DNA from: Rhodoplanes sp963840055
GTDB taxonomy: Bacteria > Pseudomonadota > Alphaproteobacteria > Rhizobiales > Xanthobacteraceae
Direction of reading: 5' to 3'
Assembly: GCA_963840055.1 (NCBI GenBank)
Contig: CAWIXM010000008.1
Coordinates: 434,001 to 498,000, forward strand
Length of the DNA stretch: 64,000 nt
Positions within the stretch are counted from its first letter, which is position 1; every line of letters begins with the position of its first letter. Both the position numbers and the translations under genes were made by a program. The notes beneath the pieces were generated by a model. It did not search any database, had not been told where the DNA came from, and saw only the letters and a program-made list of their open reading frames with translations. Positions 24,502 to 33,107 of this stretch are shown here, one piece after another.

Positions 24502-25104
24502 TGCAGCGCCCTGGCTTCGCCCGGCGTGAGTCGGCGCAACACGGACCGCCGGGTGGCCGCTCCCGCATTCCGTTCCACTCCGTGCGAGCTGCGTGCGAGC
24601 TACGTGCGAGCTGCGCTCGCTGACTCTTTCATCCTCCCCCGCGATTAGGGGGAGAGAGACCGCCCGGAGGGCGGTGGAGAGGGCCACTCGGTAAGCGCCG
24701 CTTCCCGACATCGCAAGAATCGCAAGATGCGTGGCGCCCGCAAGTGTGGGCCCGGAAAAGGTTGGGCCATCGTCACGGCTGCGCGCCATGCGCGACAGCG
24801 TGCGGGCGAGAATACAGGTTCCCGCTTGCTTCTGGTCGGGTGTTCTGCGATGGGCTTGGGCGGTCCGTCTGACGCGCCGCCGTGGCTGCCTGATTCGCAT
24901 GCAGCCAAATTCTTATGAGTGTTGCAGCGACAGCACAAATCGCCCCGGCCGGTCTGTTAGACTTGCCTGTTCGTGTCAGAGGTATTCCCGAAGATCGGCG
25001 TCGCCCACGTTCCAGGTAATCTGGCTGTGTCGCCGCGCATCGTTCGCTCTCATCTCGCGGGCGCTGTGTCCCGCTTTGGAGGGCGCAAGAAGGTAGGATC
25101 AGCA
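24502..25104. other. Intergenic region with one repeat
   Basis: About 600 bp. Bases 24628-24690 are a dispersed hairpin repeat (CCTCCCCCGCGATTAGGGGG then ACCGCCCGGAGGGCGGTGG). The rest shows no credible coding frame. The promoter of the exported protein at 25105 should lie near 24900-25090. Confidence 0.4.
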
Positions 25105-25518
25105 ATGATCGGTTGGTTCCGCAAGGGGGCGGCTCTTTTGCTGGCGACTGCCGCATGTCTCTATGCGGCGTCGGCGCATGCTCAATCTATTGTCGATGGC
25201 TCGGGCGGCGATCTTCCCAATTCGGTCCGCCAAGAGATCTTTGAACTCGTCACCGACGATTTCCGCGATCCCTTGTCCTCTCAGTTTCGCCGGCTGCAAC
25301 GCGGGAGCAAGCCGAATGTCTATTGCGGCGAGGTGAACACCAGAAACATGTACGGTGCTTATGTCGGGTTCAAACCGTTCATGGTCATCTTGGAGCCCAC
25401 CGCAAAGAGCGTTGACATTATCCCCAGCGACGACACCCGTCCGAAGGTCTCCGACGCGGAAGTGCGCGCCAAACTTCAGGCTATGAAGGCGGCCGGTTGC
25501 CGGTTCGGCACGAAATAG
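25105..25518 (+). CDS. Exported hypothetical protein (137 aa)
   Basis: The start MIGWFRKGAALLLATAACLY is chosen because it gives a proper signal peptide with cleavage at SAHA-Q, and AAGGTAGGATC upstream can serve as RBS; a longer frame from 24973 lacks this logic. The mature part has LPNSVRQEIFELVTDDFRDP, PNVYCGEVNTRNMYGAYVGF and KPFMVILEP, and one Cys pair (YCGE, AAGCRF). This pattern matches small periplasmic proteins common in Bradyrhizobium. I cannot name a function. Confidence 0.75.
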   Translation: MIGWFRKGAALLLATAACLYAASAHAQSIVDGSGGDLPNSVRQEIFELVTDDFRDPLSSQFRRLQRGSKPNVYCGEVNTRNMYGAYVGFKPFMVILEPTAKSVDIIPSDDTRPKVSDAEVRAKLQAMKAAGCRFGTK

Positions 25519-25665
25519 ACTGGCGTCAAGCGCTTGTCATCCTTCGCTTCTCGGGCGCTATGGAAATGCCGACTGCACGCCGCGCGACGCCGGCTGCGCC
25601 CAGGGTCGACTTCCCGGTTCGATGCTGCAATTGTGCGTAACGCGTAGGACACACGGAGACGTCAC

Positions 25666-26274
25666 ATGCCGCGCTTGGTTCAAGCCCTTCGATCTGCCCG
25701 AACGCCGCTCCTCCTTCTGGCGCTCGGTCTTTTAGTCTCGGGCTGTGGAATCAATACGATCCCCACCCTCGACGAACAGGCGAAGGCAAAGTGGTCCGAC
25801 GTGCAGAACCAGTACCAGCGGCGTGCCGATCTGATCCCCAATCTGGTCGCGACGGTGAAGGGTTATGCGACACAGGAGCGTGAAGTGTTGACCCAGGTCA
25901 CTGAGGCGCGCGCAAAGGCGACCCAGGTGAAGGTCGACGCATCGACGGTCACCGACCCGAGCAAGTTCAAGGAATATCAGGACGCGCAGAACGCGCTGAC
26001 CGGCGCGCTGGGCCGGCTCCTGGTGACGGTCGAACGCTATCCCGATCTGAAATCCAACCAGAACTTCCTCGCGTTGCAATCGCAGCTCGAAGGCACCGAG
26101 AACCGCATCGCCGTGGCGCGGCGCGACTACATCGAGGCGGTGCGCGCCTACAACACCGAGCTCAAGACGGTTCCCGGCGTCTTCTGGGCGTCGACTCTCT
26201 ATCGCAGCTACAAGCCGATGGAGACCTTCACCGCTTCGCCGGAGACGCAGCGCCCGCCGACCGTGAAATTCTAA
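25666..26274 (+). CDS. lemA: LemA family lipoprotein
   Basis: LemA proteins are membrane-anchored helical-bundle proteins of unclear function, usually encoded beside TPM-domain proteins. This one has a lipoprotein signal (LLLALGLLVSGC, Cys about residue 27). The LemA signature follows: NQYQRRADLIPNLVATVKGY, ATQEREVLTQVTEARAKA, RLLVTVERYPDLKSNQNF, LQSQLEGTENRIAVARRDYI, EAVRAYNTELKTVPG. It is followed 19 bp later by a TPM-domain gene and then a second one, a three-gene operon. Confidence 0.95.
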   Translation: MPRLVQALRSARTPLLLLALGLLVSGCGINTIPTLDEQAKAKWSDVQNQYQRRADLIPNLVATVKGYATQEREVLTQVTEARAKATQVKVDASTVTDPSKFKEYQDAQNALTGALGRLLVTVERYPDLKSNQNFLALQSQLEGTENRIAVARRDYIEAVRAYNTELKTVPGVFWASTLYRSYKPMETFTASPETQRPPTVKF

Positions 26275-26293
26275 AACGCGCGTAGGCGGAGCC

Positions 26294-27091
26294 ATGACAT
26301 CGAGGGCGCGCAGGGTAGTCTCGGCCATTGGGGCTCGCGCAGGAGCGCCGGTGACTGGGCTCGTTGCCGCCCTTTGCATACTTGCCGTGGTGACGCTTGC
26401 CTATGGACTCACCTTTCCGCCGCTCACCGGCCGCGTCGTCGATGAGGCAGGGATTCTCGATCCCGCGACAAGGGAGGCGCTGGAGCATAAGCTTGCCGAT
26501 TTCGAGGCGAAAACCACCGACCAGTTCGTCGTCGTCACCCTGAAGTCGCTGCAGGGCACGTCGATCGAGGATTACGGCTATCAGCTCGGGCGTCACTGGG
26601 GAATCGGCCAGAAGGACAAAAGCAACGGGGTGTTGCTGATCGTTGCGCCAAACGAACGCAAAGTGCGCGTCGAGGTGGGCTACGGGCTCGAGGGCGATCT
26701 CACCGACGCAGTGTCGAAACTCATCATCGAAAACGCCATCCTTCCGCGCTTCAAGGCCAACGATTACGCGGGCGGAATCGCGCGGGGCGTCGACGACATC
26801 ATCCAGGTCCTTACCGTCAATCCGGAGGAATGGAAGCAGCGCGCCAAGCAGCGTTCCGATCATCGCGCGCCGTCGGTGGATGTAATCATCTTCGCCTTGC
26901 TGCTGTTCGTTTTCTTTTACGTCTGGCGCAGAATATTATGGCACAGTCGGGCCTACCCGCCGGGTTTGCGACGAGGCGGCTGGTCCGGGGGCGGAGGATC
27001 ATCGGGCTCGTCCTGGTCGGGTTCCGGCGGCGGCGGCTTCTCCGGCGGGGGCGGCTCGTTCGGCGGCGGCGGCGCGTCCGGGAGCTGGTGA
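26294..27091 (+). CDS. TPM-domain membrane protein (YgcG type)
   Basis: The protein has an N-terminal signal or anchor (GLVAALCILAVVTLAYGLTF) and a TPM domain: LTGRVVDEAGILDPATREAL, TDQFVVVTLKSLQGTSIEDY, GRHWGIGQKDKSNGVLLIVA, KVRVEVGYGLEGDLTDAVS. A C-terminal membrane segment (VDVIIFALLLFVFFYVWRRI) and a glycine/serine tail (GGGGSSGSSWSGSGGGGFSG) follow. This is the standard YgcG architecture. It is the partner of LemA in many bacteria and is thought to act in envelope maintenance. Confidence 0.93.
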   Translation: MTSRARRVVSAIGARAGAPVTGLVAALCILAVVTLAYGLTFPPLTGRVVDEAGILDPATREALEHKLADFEAKTTDQFVVVTLKSLQGTSIEDYGYQLGRHWGIGQKDKSNGVLLIVAPNERKVRVEVGYGLEGDLTDAVSKLIIENAILPRFKANDYAGGIARGVDDIIQVLTVNPEEWKQRAKQRSDHRAPSVDVIIFALLLFVFFYVWRRILWHSRAYPPGLRRGGWSGGGGSSGSSWSGSGGGGFSGGGGSFGGGGASGSW

Positions 27092-27092
27092 G

Positions 27093-27701
27093 ATGATCTC
27101 GCAGGCAGAAAAGGCGCGCATCATCGAGGCGATTGCGGCCGCGGAGACGAAGACCGCCGGAGAGATCTTCTGCGTCATCGCCCATACGTCGAGCAACTAC
27201 TCGCTCGTGCCGGTCGCCTGGGCGGCGCTGATTGCGCTCGCCGCGCCGGCGCCCTTGATCTATTTGACGATCTGGTCGGCCGGCCTGATCTATCTTGTGC
27301 AGCTTGCCGCCTTCATCGTGACCGCGATGCTTCTCTCGCTGCCCGCAATCCGATTCCGCATCGTGCCGCGCCGGGCGATGCGCGAACGCGCGCACATCGA
27401 AGCGATGCGCCAATTCCTCGCGCAGGGTCTGCACCTGACCGAACGTCGCACCGGCGTGCTTATCTTCGTGTCCGTCGCCGAGCGTTATGCCGAGATTGTC
27501 GCCGACTCGGGCATCAACGCGAAGGTCGCGCCCGCGGTCTGGCAGGACGCGGTCGGCGCCGCCCTCGAGGCGATCAAGGATGGCCGCATCGGCGACGGCC
27601 TGGTCGCCGCGGTCGGGCGATGCGGGACCGTGTTGGCCGAGCACTTTCCTCCCGGCGCGATCAATCGGGATGAACTCCCGAACAAGGTGGTCGAGATGTG
27701 A
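27093..27701 (+). CDS. Second TPM-domain membrane protein
   Basis: A 202-residue protein whose start codon is one base after the previous stop (TGAGATG). The TPM fold is split by membrane segments: KARIIEAIAAAETKTAGEIF, then two hydrophobic helices (VAWAALIALAAPAPLIYLTI and LIYLVQLAAFIVTAMLLSL), then LTERRTGVLIFVSVAERYAE and GINAKVAPAVWQDAVGAALE. This matches the family usually annotated TPM domain-containing or DUF5130-like integral membrane protein. It probably works together with the LemA and YgcG-type products. Confidence 0.88.
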   Translation: MISQAEKARIIEAIAAAETKTAGEIFCVIAHTSSNYSLVPVAWAALIALAAPAPLIYLTIWSAGLIYLVQLAAFIVTAMLLSLPAIRFRIVPRRAMRERAHIEAMRQFLAQGLHLTERRTGVLIFVSVAERYAEIVADSGINAKVAPAVWQDAVGAALEAIKDGRIGDGLVAAVGRCGTVLAEHFPPGAINRDELPNKVVEM

Positions 27702-27777
27702 GGGGACGCCCGCCTCCGCGGACATGACGATAAGAAAAACAAAGCCGGGTGGGGCAGGGTCGGACATCGCCGACCCT

Positions 27778-28788
27778 TTAGAAATCCCCGTTATCCCGCA
27801 CGATCAGCGGCACGAAGCCGAACACGCCGGGCATGTCGGGATCGACGATGACGCGCACGGCATGCACCTGCGTCTCTCCCATCACCTGCAACCGGAAAAT
27901 GTTCGGCACGAGCCGCATCTGGGTGTCGCGGAAGCCGGTGACGTCGAAGAAATGGTAGTCGCCGTGGACGACCAGGACGGGTTTGCCGAACGCGCGCGCC
28001 TCGCGATCGATCGCATCGATGGTGGCGCGATATCCCGAAGCCGGTGGAATGTTGTTTGCGGTGTCCTTGATATCCCACAAATAGGCCTGGAAAATGAGCA
28101 CGACGGCCTTTGCGTTCGTCTCCTTCGCCTTCTCGAAGCTGTCGGCCAACCAAGCGAGATTGGCGCGATTGCGCTCGAAATATTCGGCCGCCGCCTGCGG
28201 ATCGGTGGTTTCAAAGCCGTTGTTCGAGCCCGGAATGTTGAGGGTGACGAACAGCACGTCGTTCTTGGTAAACCGCGCATTTTCCACATAGGCGGCGAAG
28301 GACGGCAGCGCCCGTGCCTCGCTTTCGACCGGCATCGACGTGCGCCCGAGGCTCTCCCCGGGATTGGCGAAAAACATCTGGCGCAACTTGGCGAGCCGCT
28401 CGCGCGGATCGAACGGGCTCTCGCGGTTGCGATGGCAATCCGTCCATTCATTGTCGCCGATCGCATAGACGAGCGGCCGTTCGAAGGTTTGAAACTGATC
28501 GTAGACCTTCTGGAACGCCTCGTCGGTGCACGCGCTCGAACCGCTCTTGATGTCGCCGACATGGACCGAGAAGGCCGGCTTCAGTCGGTTGATCTCGGCG
28601 ATCAGCCGGTCGAACCGTGCATAGTCGTTGGGAACGCTATAGGGCATGTCGCCGAGCGCGACGAAGGAAAAAGCGCGTTCGCCCCCGACCAATTCGGCGG
28701 CCACGCTGATCTTCGGATTGGACATGACCGTCATGAGGGCGAGGAGCGCGGCGCCGATGCCGCGCATTCGCAAAGATGTATGGCCCAT
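27778..28788 (-). CDS. Exported metallophosphoesterase (calcineurin-like fold)
   Basis: A periplasmic protein of 336 residues with a signal peptide (GIGAALLALMTVMSNPKISV). The metal-binding blocks are FVALGDMPY (about 42-50), FSVHVGDIKSGSSAC, LVYAIGDNEWTDC and, near the C-terminus, VLVVHGDYHFFD. These are the usual D-x, GD, GDNE/H and GHxH-like positions, with HGDYH instead of GHTH. The substrate is unknown. It is 18 bp downstream of an alpha/beta hydrolase gene on the same strand and may be co-transcribed with it. Confidence 0.88.
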   Translation of the reverse strand: MGHTSLRMRGIGAALLALMTVMSNPKISVAAELVGGERAFSFVALGDMPYSVPNDYARFDRLIAEINRLKPAFSVHVGDIKSGSSACTDEAFQKVYDQFQTFERPLVYAIGDNEWTDCHRNRESPFDPRERLAKLRQMFFANPGESLGRTSMPVESEARALPSFAAYVENARFTKNDVLFVTLNIPGSNNGFETTDPQAAAEYFERNRANLAWLADSFEKAKETNAKAVVLIFQAYLWDIKDTANNIPPASGYRATIDAIDREARAFGKPVLVVHGDYHFFDVTGFRDTQMRLVPNIFRLQVMGETQVHAVRVIVDPDMPGVFGFVPLIVRDNGDF

Positions 28789-28806
28789 ACTAACCCTCTT
28801 GCTGGC

Positions 28807-29583
28807 TCAGAACTCGGCGACCACGCGCAGCATCCGTTCGATGTCTTCCGGGCGCGACAGCCGATGGTCGCCATCCTTGACGAGGGTCAGCACGACATCG
28901 TCCTGCGAGAGCCGGGCGACCAGATCGAAGGCATGCTGCCAAGGCACGTCCGGGTCTTTCACGCCCTGCAGGATGCGCACGGGGCACCCGGCTTCGATCA
29001 GTCCGCCAAACAACAGGTGATTTCGTCCCTCCTCGATCAGTCGCCGCGAAATGCGCAGAGGCGCTTCGCCATATTGCGATGGCTTGAACCATGCGCCCTT
29101 GGTTTCCAAGTCGTGGCGCACGGACGGCGGGCACCGTTTCCAGATCAGCTCCTCGGTGAAATCGACCGCCGGGGCGATCAGCACCAGTCCGGCAATCGGC
29201 GCCGTGCGGGCGGTCGCATTGCAACGCACCAGCTCGCGAACGAGCAGGAGCGCAAGCCATCCGCCCATCGAGGAGCCGACGACGATCTGCGGGCCATGGC
29301 AATGCGTACTGAATACGGCGACGGTTTCTTCCAGCCAAAGGCCGATGGTGCCCGCGTTGAAATCCCCGCTCAATTCGCCGTGGCCGGAATAGTCGAACCG
29401 GACCAAAGCGCGCCCGTGCAGCGCCGCCCAATCATCGAGCGCATGCACCTTGATGCCTTTCATGTCGGACGAAAAACCGCCGAGCCAGACCAGGCCGGGA
29501 CCTTTGCCTTCGCGGCGGCGCACCGCGATTTTGCGCTGGTTCGGTTCCACGCCGACGGTCATGAACGACACACCATGTTCCAT
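28807..29583 (-). CDS. Alpha/beta hydrolase
   Basis: Cytosolic serine hydrolase of 258 residues. Core elements: PGLVWLGGFSSDMKGIKVHA (oxyanion region), ALVRFDYSGHGELSGDF, the nucleophile elbow VVGSSMGGWLALL, a late Asp in ILQGVKDPDVPWQHA, and the catalytic His in VKDGDHRLSRPEDIERM. The overall pattern resembles ABHD10-like acyl-protein hydrolases. The start may be the Met at residue 8 (MTVGVEPNQRK). Substrate unknown. Confidence 0.88.
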   Translation of the reverse strand: MEHGVSFMTVGVEPNQRKIAVRRREGKGPGLVWLGGFSSDMKGIKVHALDDWAALHGRALVRFDYSGHGELSGDFNAGTIGLWLEETVAVFSTHCHGPQIVVGSSMGGWLALLLVRELVRCNATARTAPIAGLVLIAPAVDFTEELIWKRCPPSVRHDLETKGAWFKPSQYGEAPLRISRRLIEEGRNHLLFGGLIEAGCPVRILQGVKDPDVPWQHAFDLVARLSQDDVVLTLVKDGDHRLSRPEDIERMLRVVAEF

Positions 29584-30048
29584 GCGCTCAAGCCTTATAA
29601 ATCAAACGGATGTATGGCTCATTGCGGCCGCGGAAAACAAGCTGACCCCGCGCGTCGGGGGGGCGACGCCAAATTCCCATGCGACTAAGGGGCTTTCCGC
29701 TCTGGTCGTGTTGCGATCCACGAATCGCGCTCGCGCGGGGCGCTATATTGCCGGCTCTGCCCGTGCGGTCCATACCCATTCATCGCCATGGTTCGTACGG
29801 GTCCGCCGCGCCAGAGGTGGCCGGAGCCCGGGTTGGCACCGTCGAATTCGTCCGACAGCGGGACGATCGGGGAGCCGATCTCCCCAACCTTCGCGGCTGG
29901 ATCGGAGTGCCGTTGACTTGCCGCGGTTTTATCCCAATTCTAACGCTTCCGGTCCGTAAGCGAGCCTTGCCCTGCCGCGTGAACCCAAAAACCCGCTAGG
30001 TTCGGCCCGTTTGCGACGGTCCACGCAACGACAGAGGAGAGCAGAGCC
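29584..30048. other. Intergenic region upstream of infC
   Basis: About 465 bp between the divergent hydrolase and infC. It should carry the promoter of the infC-rpmI-rplT block. No leader peptide, riboswitch or terminator could be assigned with confidence. Confidence 0.4.
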
Positions 30049-30588
30049 ATTCGTCGCCCGATGAAAGCGGCGCTCCCCGTCCAGAAGGACGGGCCGCGCG
30101 TGAATGAGGAGATTCGAGTTCGCGAAGTTCATTTGATCGACAAGGACGGCGCCAACTGCGGCACCGTCGCGGCCCCGGAGGCCTTGCGGCTCGCCCAGGA
30201 GGCGGGCCTTGACCTGGTCGAGATCGCTCCGAACGCAAATCCGCCGGTCTGCAAGCTGATGGACTACGGCAAGTACAAGTACCAGGAGCAGAAAAAGGCG
30301 GCCGAAGCGCGCAAGAAACAAAAGGTGGTCGAGGTCAAGGAGATCAAATTCCGGCCGATGATCGATGACCACGACTACAACGTGAAGATGCGTTCGATGC
30401 TGCGCTTTTTCGAAGAAGGCGACAAGGTGAAGGTGACGCTGCGCTTCCGTGGACGCGAAATGGCGCACCAGGAGCTCGGGATGCAGTTGCTCTCCCGGGT
30501 CAAGGACGACACTGGCAAGCTCGCCAAAGTCGAGCAGGAACCCCGGATGGAAGGCCGGCAAATGGTCATGGTGCTGGCCCCGCGGTAA
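30049..30588 (+). CDS. infC: Translation initiation factor IF-3 (probable ATT start)
   Basis: IF-3 binds the 30S subunit and checks start-codon pairing. The ATG at 30061 opens the frame, but rhizobial IF-3 usually begins MRRP; the four codons upstream read ATT CGT CGC CCG, preceded by a strong RBS (ACAGAGGAGAGCAG). ATT as start is known for infC in other bacteria, where IF-3 discriminates against it to autoregulate. N-domain: VNEEIRVREVHLIDKDGANC, then LAQEAGLDLVEIAPNANPPV. C-domain: KEIKFRPMIDDHDYNVKMRS, GDKVKVTLRFRGREMAHQE. Confidence 0.95.
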   Translation: MRRPMKAALPVQKDGPRVNEEIRVREVHLIDKDGANCGTVAAPEALRLAQEAGLDLVEIAPNANPPVCKLMDYGKYKYQEQKKAAEARKKQKVVEVKEIKFRPMIDDHDYNVKMRSMLRFFEEGDKVKVTLRFRGREMAHQELGMQLLSRVKDDTGKLAKVEQEPRMEGRQMVMVLAPR

Positions 30589-30852
30589 GGCTTTGCCGAT
30601 GGGGGCGCCGCGGCAACCGCGGTCACGGTTTGGATAGGGGGCGGGTTCCAATCCCTGGAATTCGCCCGACCTTCCGCTGGTTGCCATTTTCCCCCGGCTC
30701 TGCGATAAACCCGGCCTTTCCGCCGCCCGGCTGAATAAGGGCTGCCGTGGCGGCGGCGCTGCTCGCCAGCAACGCGCTCATCATGAGCATTTCAACCGCA
30801 CCGCCGGAACCGCTGGTCCCGGATGGGTGGCCGGTTTCGGGAGAAGAGCAAA

Positions 30853-31054
30853 ATGCCCAAAATCAAGACCAAGTCGGGCGCGAAAAAGCGCTTCAAGGTC
30901 ACCGGCGCCGGCAAGGTGCTGTTCACCCAATCCGGCAAGCGCCACGGCATGATCAAGCGATCGACCAAGCAAATCCGCGAGCACCGCGGCACCAAGGTCA
31001 TGTTCAAGACCGACGGCGATCGAAATCAAGAAGTACTGGCTGCCGAACGGCTGA
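30853..31054 (+). CDS. rpmI: 50S ribosomal protein L35 (apparent 1-base insertion near codon 57)
   Basis: The frame starts MPKIKTKSGAKKRFKVTGAG and continues GKRHGMIKRSTKQIREHRGT, KVMFKTDGD as in normal L35 (about 66 aa). It then leaves the conserved frame (RNQEVLAAERL...). One base later the correct ending IKKYWLPNG and a TGA at 31052-31054 are intact. The extra base lies in GATCGAAATC (31018-31027). Because L35 is a single-copy ribosomal protein directly upstream of rplT, an inserted base in the consensus is more likely than a true mutation. Confidence 0.92.
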
Positions 31055-31128
31055 TTGCCTTTGCGGCCGCGCCACCACGCGCGACCTTGCCAGCTTACCT
31101 GTAGCAAGCTTTTTCGAGGAGATCGGCC

Positions 31129-31488
31129 ATGGCCCGCGTCAAACGGGGCGTTACCGCCCATGCGAAGCACAAGAAGGTCCTGAAAGCCGCCAAGGGCTAT
31201 TACGGCCGGCGCAAGAATACTATTCGCGTCGCCAAGCAGGCGGTGGAGAAGGCGAACCAATACGCCTATCGCGACCGCAAGAACAAGAAACGCACGTTCC
31301 GCGCCTTGTGGATTCAACGGCTTAACGCAGCGGTGCGGCCGTTCGGCCTTCCCTACAGCCGGTTCATCGACGGGCTCGCCAAAGCCGGCATCGTGATCGA
31401 TCGCAAGGTGCTGTCCGACCTCGCTATTCACGAGCCCGCGGCGTTCCAGGCGATCGTCGAGAAGGCGAAGGCGGCGCTGCCGGCATAG
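31129..31488 (+). CDS. rplT: 50S ribosomal protein L20
   Basis: L20 binds 23S rRNA early in 50S assembly. The 119 residues have the full family pattern: MARVKRGVTAHAKHKKVLKA, AKGYYGRRKNTIRVAKQAVE, YAYRDRKNKKRTFRALWIQR, LNAAVRPFGLPYSRFIDGLA. The RBS GAGGAG lies 7-8 bases upstream. Order infC-rpmI-rplT is universal. In E. coli L20 represses this operon; no matching RNA structure was verified here. Confidence 0.98.
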   Translation: MARVKRGVTAHAKHKKVLKAAKGYYGRRKNTIRVAKQAVEKANQYAYRDRKNKKRTFRALWIQRLNAAVRPFGLPYSRFIDGLAKAGIVIDRKVLSDLAIHEPAAFQAIVEKAKAALPA

Positions 31489-31518
31489 GGCTTCGCCTGC
31501 GGGACGTGGGAGCGGCCC

Positions 31519-32019
31519 ATGATTGACAGCGCCTATGCCCGGCTTATGGCCCGCTACAATCGCTGGCAGAACGAAAACCTGCTGTGCGTGGCGACTCTGC
31601 TGTCCGACGATGAGCGCTGGGCTGAACGGGGCGCATTTTTCGGGTCGATTCACAAGACGCTCAGCCACCTCTTGTGGGCCGACCACATGTGGATAAGCCG
31701 GTTTTCCGACCTGCCCCGGCCGCCGGGCGGGATTGCCGAATCCGTATCGCTTTATCCCGATTGGGAGGGGCTCGTGCGCGAGCGCCGGCTGATGGACGCC
31801 GCGGTCATCGATTGGGCGGATAAGCTCGATGATGCCTGGCTCGCGAGCGCGCTGAGCTGGTATTCCGGCGCAGCGAAGCGCGAGATTACCAAACCGCGCT
31901 GGGAGCTTGTCGTGCACTTCTTCAATCATCAGACGCATCATCGCGGCCAGGTCCATGCAATGCTGACCGCCGCAGGCGGCAGGCCGGGCGATACGGATCT
32001 GATCCTCATGCCGGAGTGA
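31519..32019 (+). CDS. DinB-family metal-binding protein
   Basis: A four-helix-bundle DinB/YfiT-like protein of 166 residues. Predicted metal ligands are a His in FGSIHKTLSHLLWADHMWIS and two in FFNHQTHHRGQVHAMLT near the C-terminus. The helix MARYNRWQNENLLCVATLLS is typical. Family members act in stress responses or as thiol-dependent S-transferases; the substrate here is unknown. It lies between rplT and pheS, 30 bp and 4 bp apart, so it is probably part of the same transcript. Confidence 0.9.
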   Translation: MIDSAYARLMARYNRWQNENLLCVATLLSDDERWAERGAFFGSIHKTLSHLLWADHMWISRFSDLPRPPGGIAESVSLYPDWEGLVRERRLMDAAVIDWADKLDDAWLASALSWYSGAAKREITKPRWELVVHFFNHQTHHRGQVHAMLTAAGGRPGDTDLILMPE

Positions 32020-32023
32020 TTCG

Positions 32024-33107
32024 GTGGCCGAATTCGACTCGCTTGAACAGACCATCCTCGCGGACATCGCGGCAGCCGCCGACGAGGCGGCGCTCGAAAT
32101 CGGTGCGCGTGTCCGCGCTGGGCAAGAAAGGCTCGGTTTCGGCGCTTCTGGCGACGCTCGGCAAGATGACGCCGGAGCAGCGCAAGGCGATGGGGCCGGC
32201 GATCAACGGGCTCAAGGATCGCGTGACCGCGGCGCTCGCCGCGCGCCGCCAGGCGTTGAAGGATTTGGCGCTCGACCAGCGCCTCAACACCGAAACGGTC
32301 GACGTGACCTTGCCGTTGCCGGACAGCCCGGCCGAGCAGGGCCGCATTCATCCGATCAGCCAGGTGATCGATGAATTGACGGCGATCTTCGCCGATATGG
32401 GCTTTGCCATCGCCGAAGGGCCCGACATCGAGACCGACGATTACAACTTCACCAAGCTGAATTTCCCGGAAGGCCACGCCGCCCGCGACATGCACGACAC
32501 GTTCTTCTTCCCGGAGAAGCCGGACGGCTCGCGCATGCTGTTGCGCACCCACACCTCGCCGGTGCAGGTGCGCACCATGCTGGGCCAGAAGCCGCCGATC
32601 CGCGTGATCTGCCCCGGCCGCACCTATCGCTGTGACAGCGACCAGACGCACACGCCGATGTTCCATCAGGTCGAGGGGCTCGTCATCGACAAGGGCTCGC
32701 ATCTCGGCCATCTGAAATGGATCCTCGCCGAGTTCTGCAAGGCCTTCTTCGAGGTCGACCATGTGAAGATGCGGTTTCGGCCGTCGTTCTTCCCTTTCAC
32801 CGAACCCTCCCTCGAAGTCGACATTCAGTGCCGGCGCGACAAGGGCGAGATCAGGTTCGGCGAGGGCGAGGATTGGCTGGAAATCCTCGGCTGCGGGATG
32901 GTGCACCCGAATGTGCTGAAGAATTGCGGGCTCGATCCCGAGGAGTATCAGGGCTTTGCTTGGGGCCTCGGCATCGACCGCATCGCCATGCTCAAATACG
33001 GGATGCCCGACCTGCGCGCCTTCTTCGAGGCCGATGTGCGCTGGCTCTCCTATTACGGCTTCCGCCCGCTCGATTTCCCCACGCTCGCGGGAGGGCTGAG
33101 TGGCTGA
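32024..33107 (+). CDS. pheS: Phenylalanyl-tRNA synthetase alpha subunit (apparent 1-base insertion near 32100)
   Basis: The start GTG at 32024 gives AEFDSLEQTILADIAAAADE, AALE, the normal coiled-coil beginning. The frame then fails. Removing one A from GAAATCGG (about 32097-32100) joins it to SVRVSALGKKGSVSALLATL, and the rest is intact: motif 2 FRPSFFPFTEPSLEVDI, LEILGCGMVHPNVLKNCGLD and motif 3 GFAWGLGIDRIAMLKYGMPD. The gene is essential, so the extra base in an A run is probably a sequence error. The end overlaps the next ORF by eight bases. Confidence 0.95.

Noticed and set aside
23980..24690. Closely spaced repeats considered as a CRISPR array
   Set aside because: Units are self-complementary, irregular in spacing and length, and no cas gene is present.
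27487..29688. A 733-codon forward frame across the TPM, metallophosphoesterase and hydrolase genes
   Set aside because: It is antisense to two well-conserved genes and overlaps a third, with no domain in its translation.
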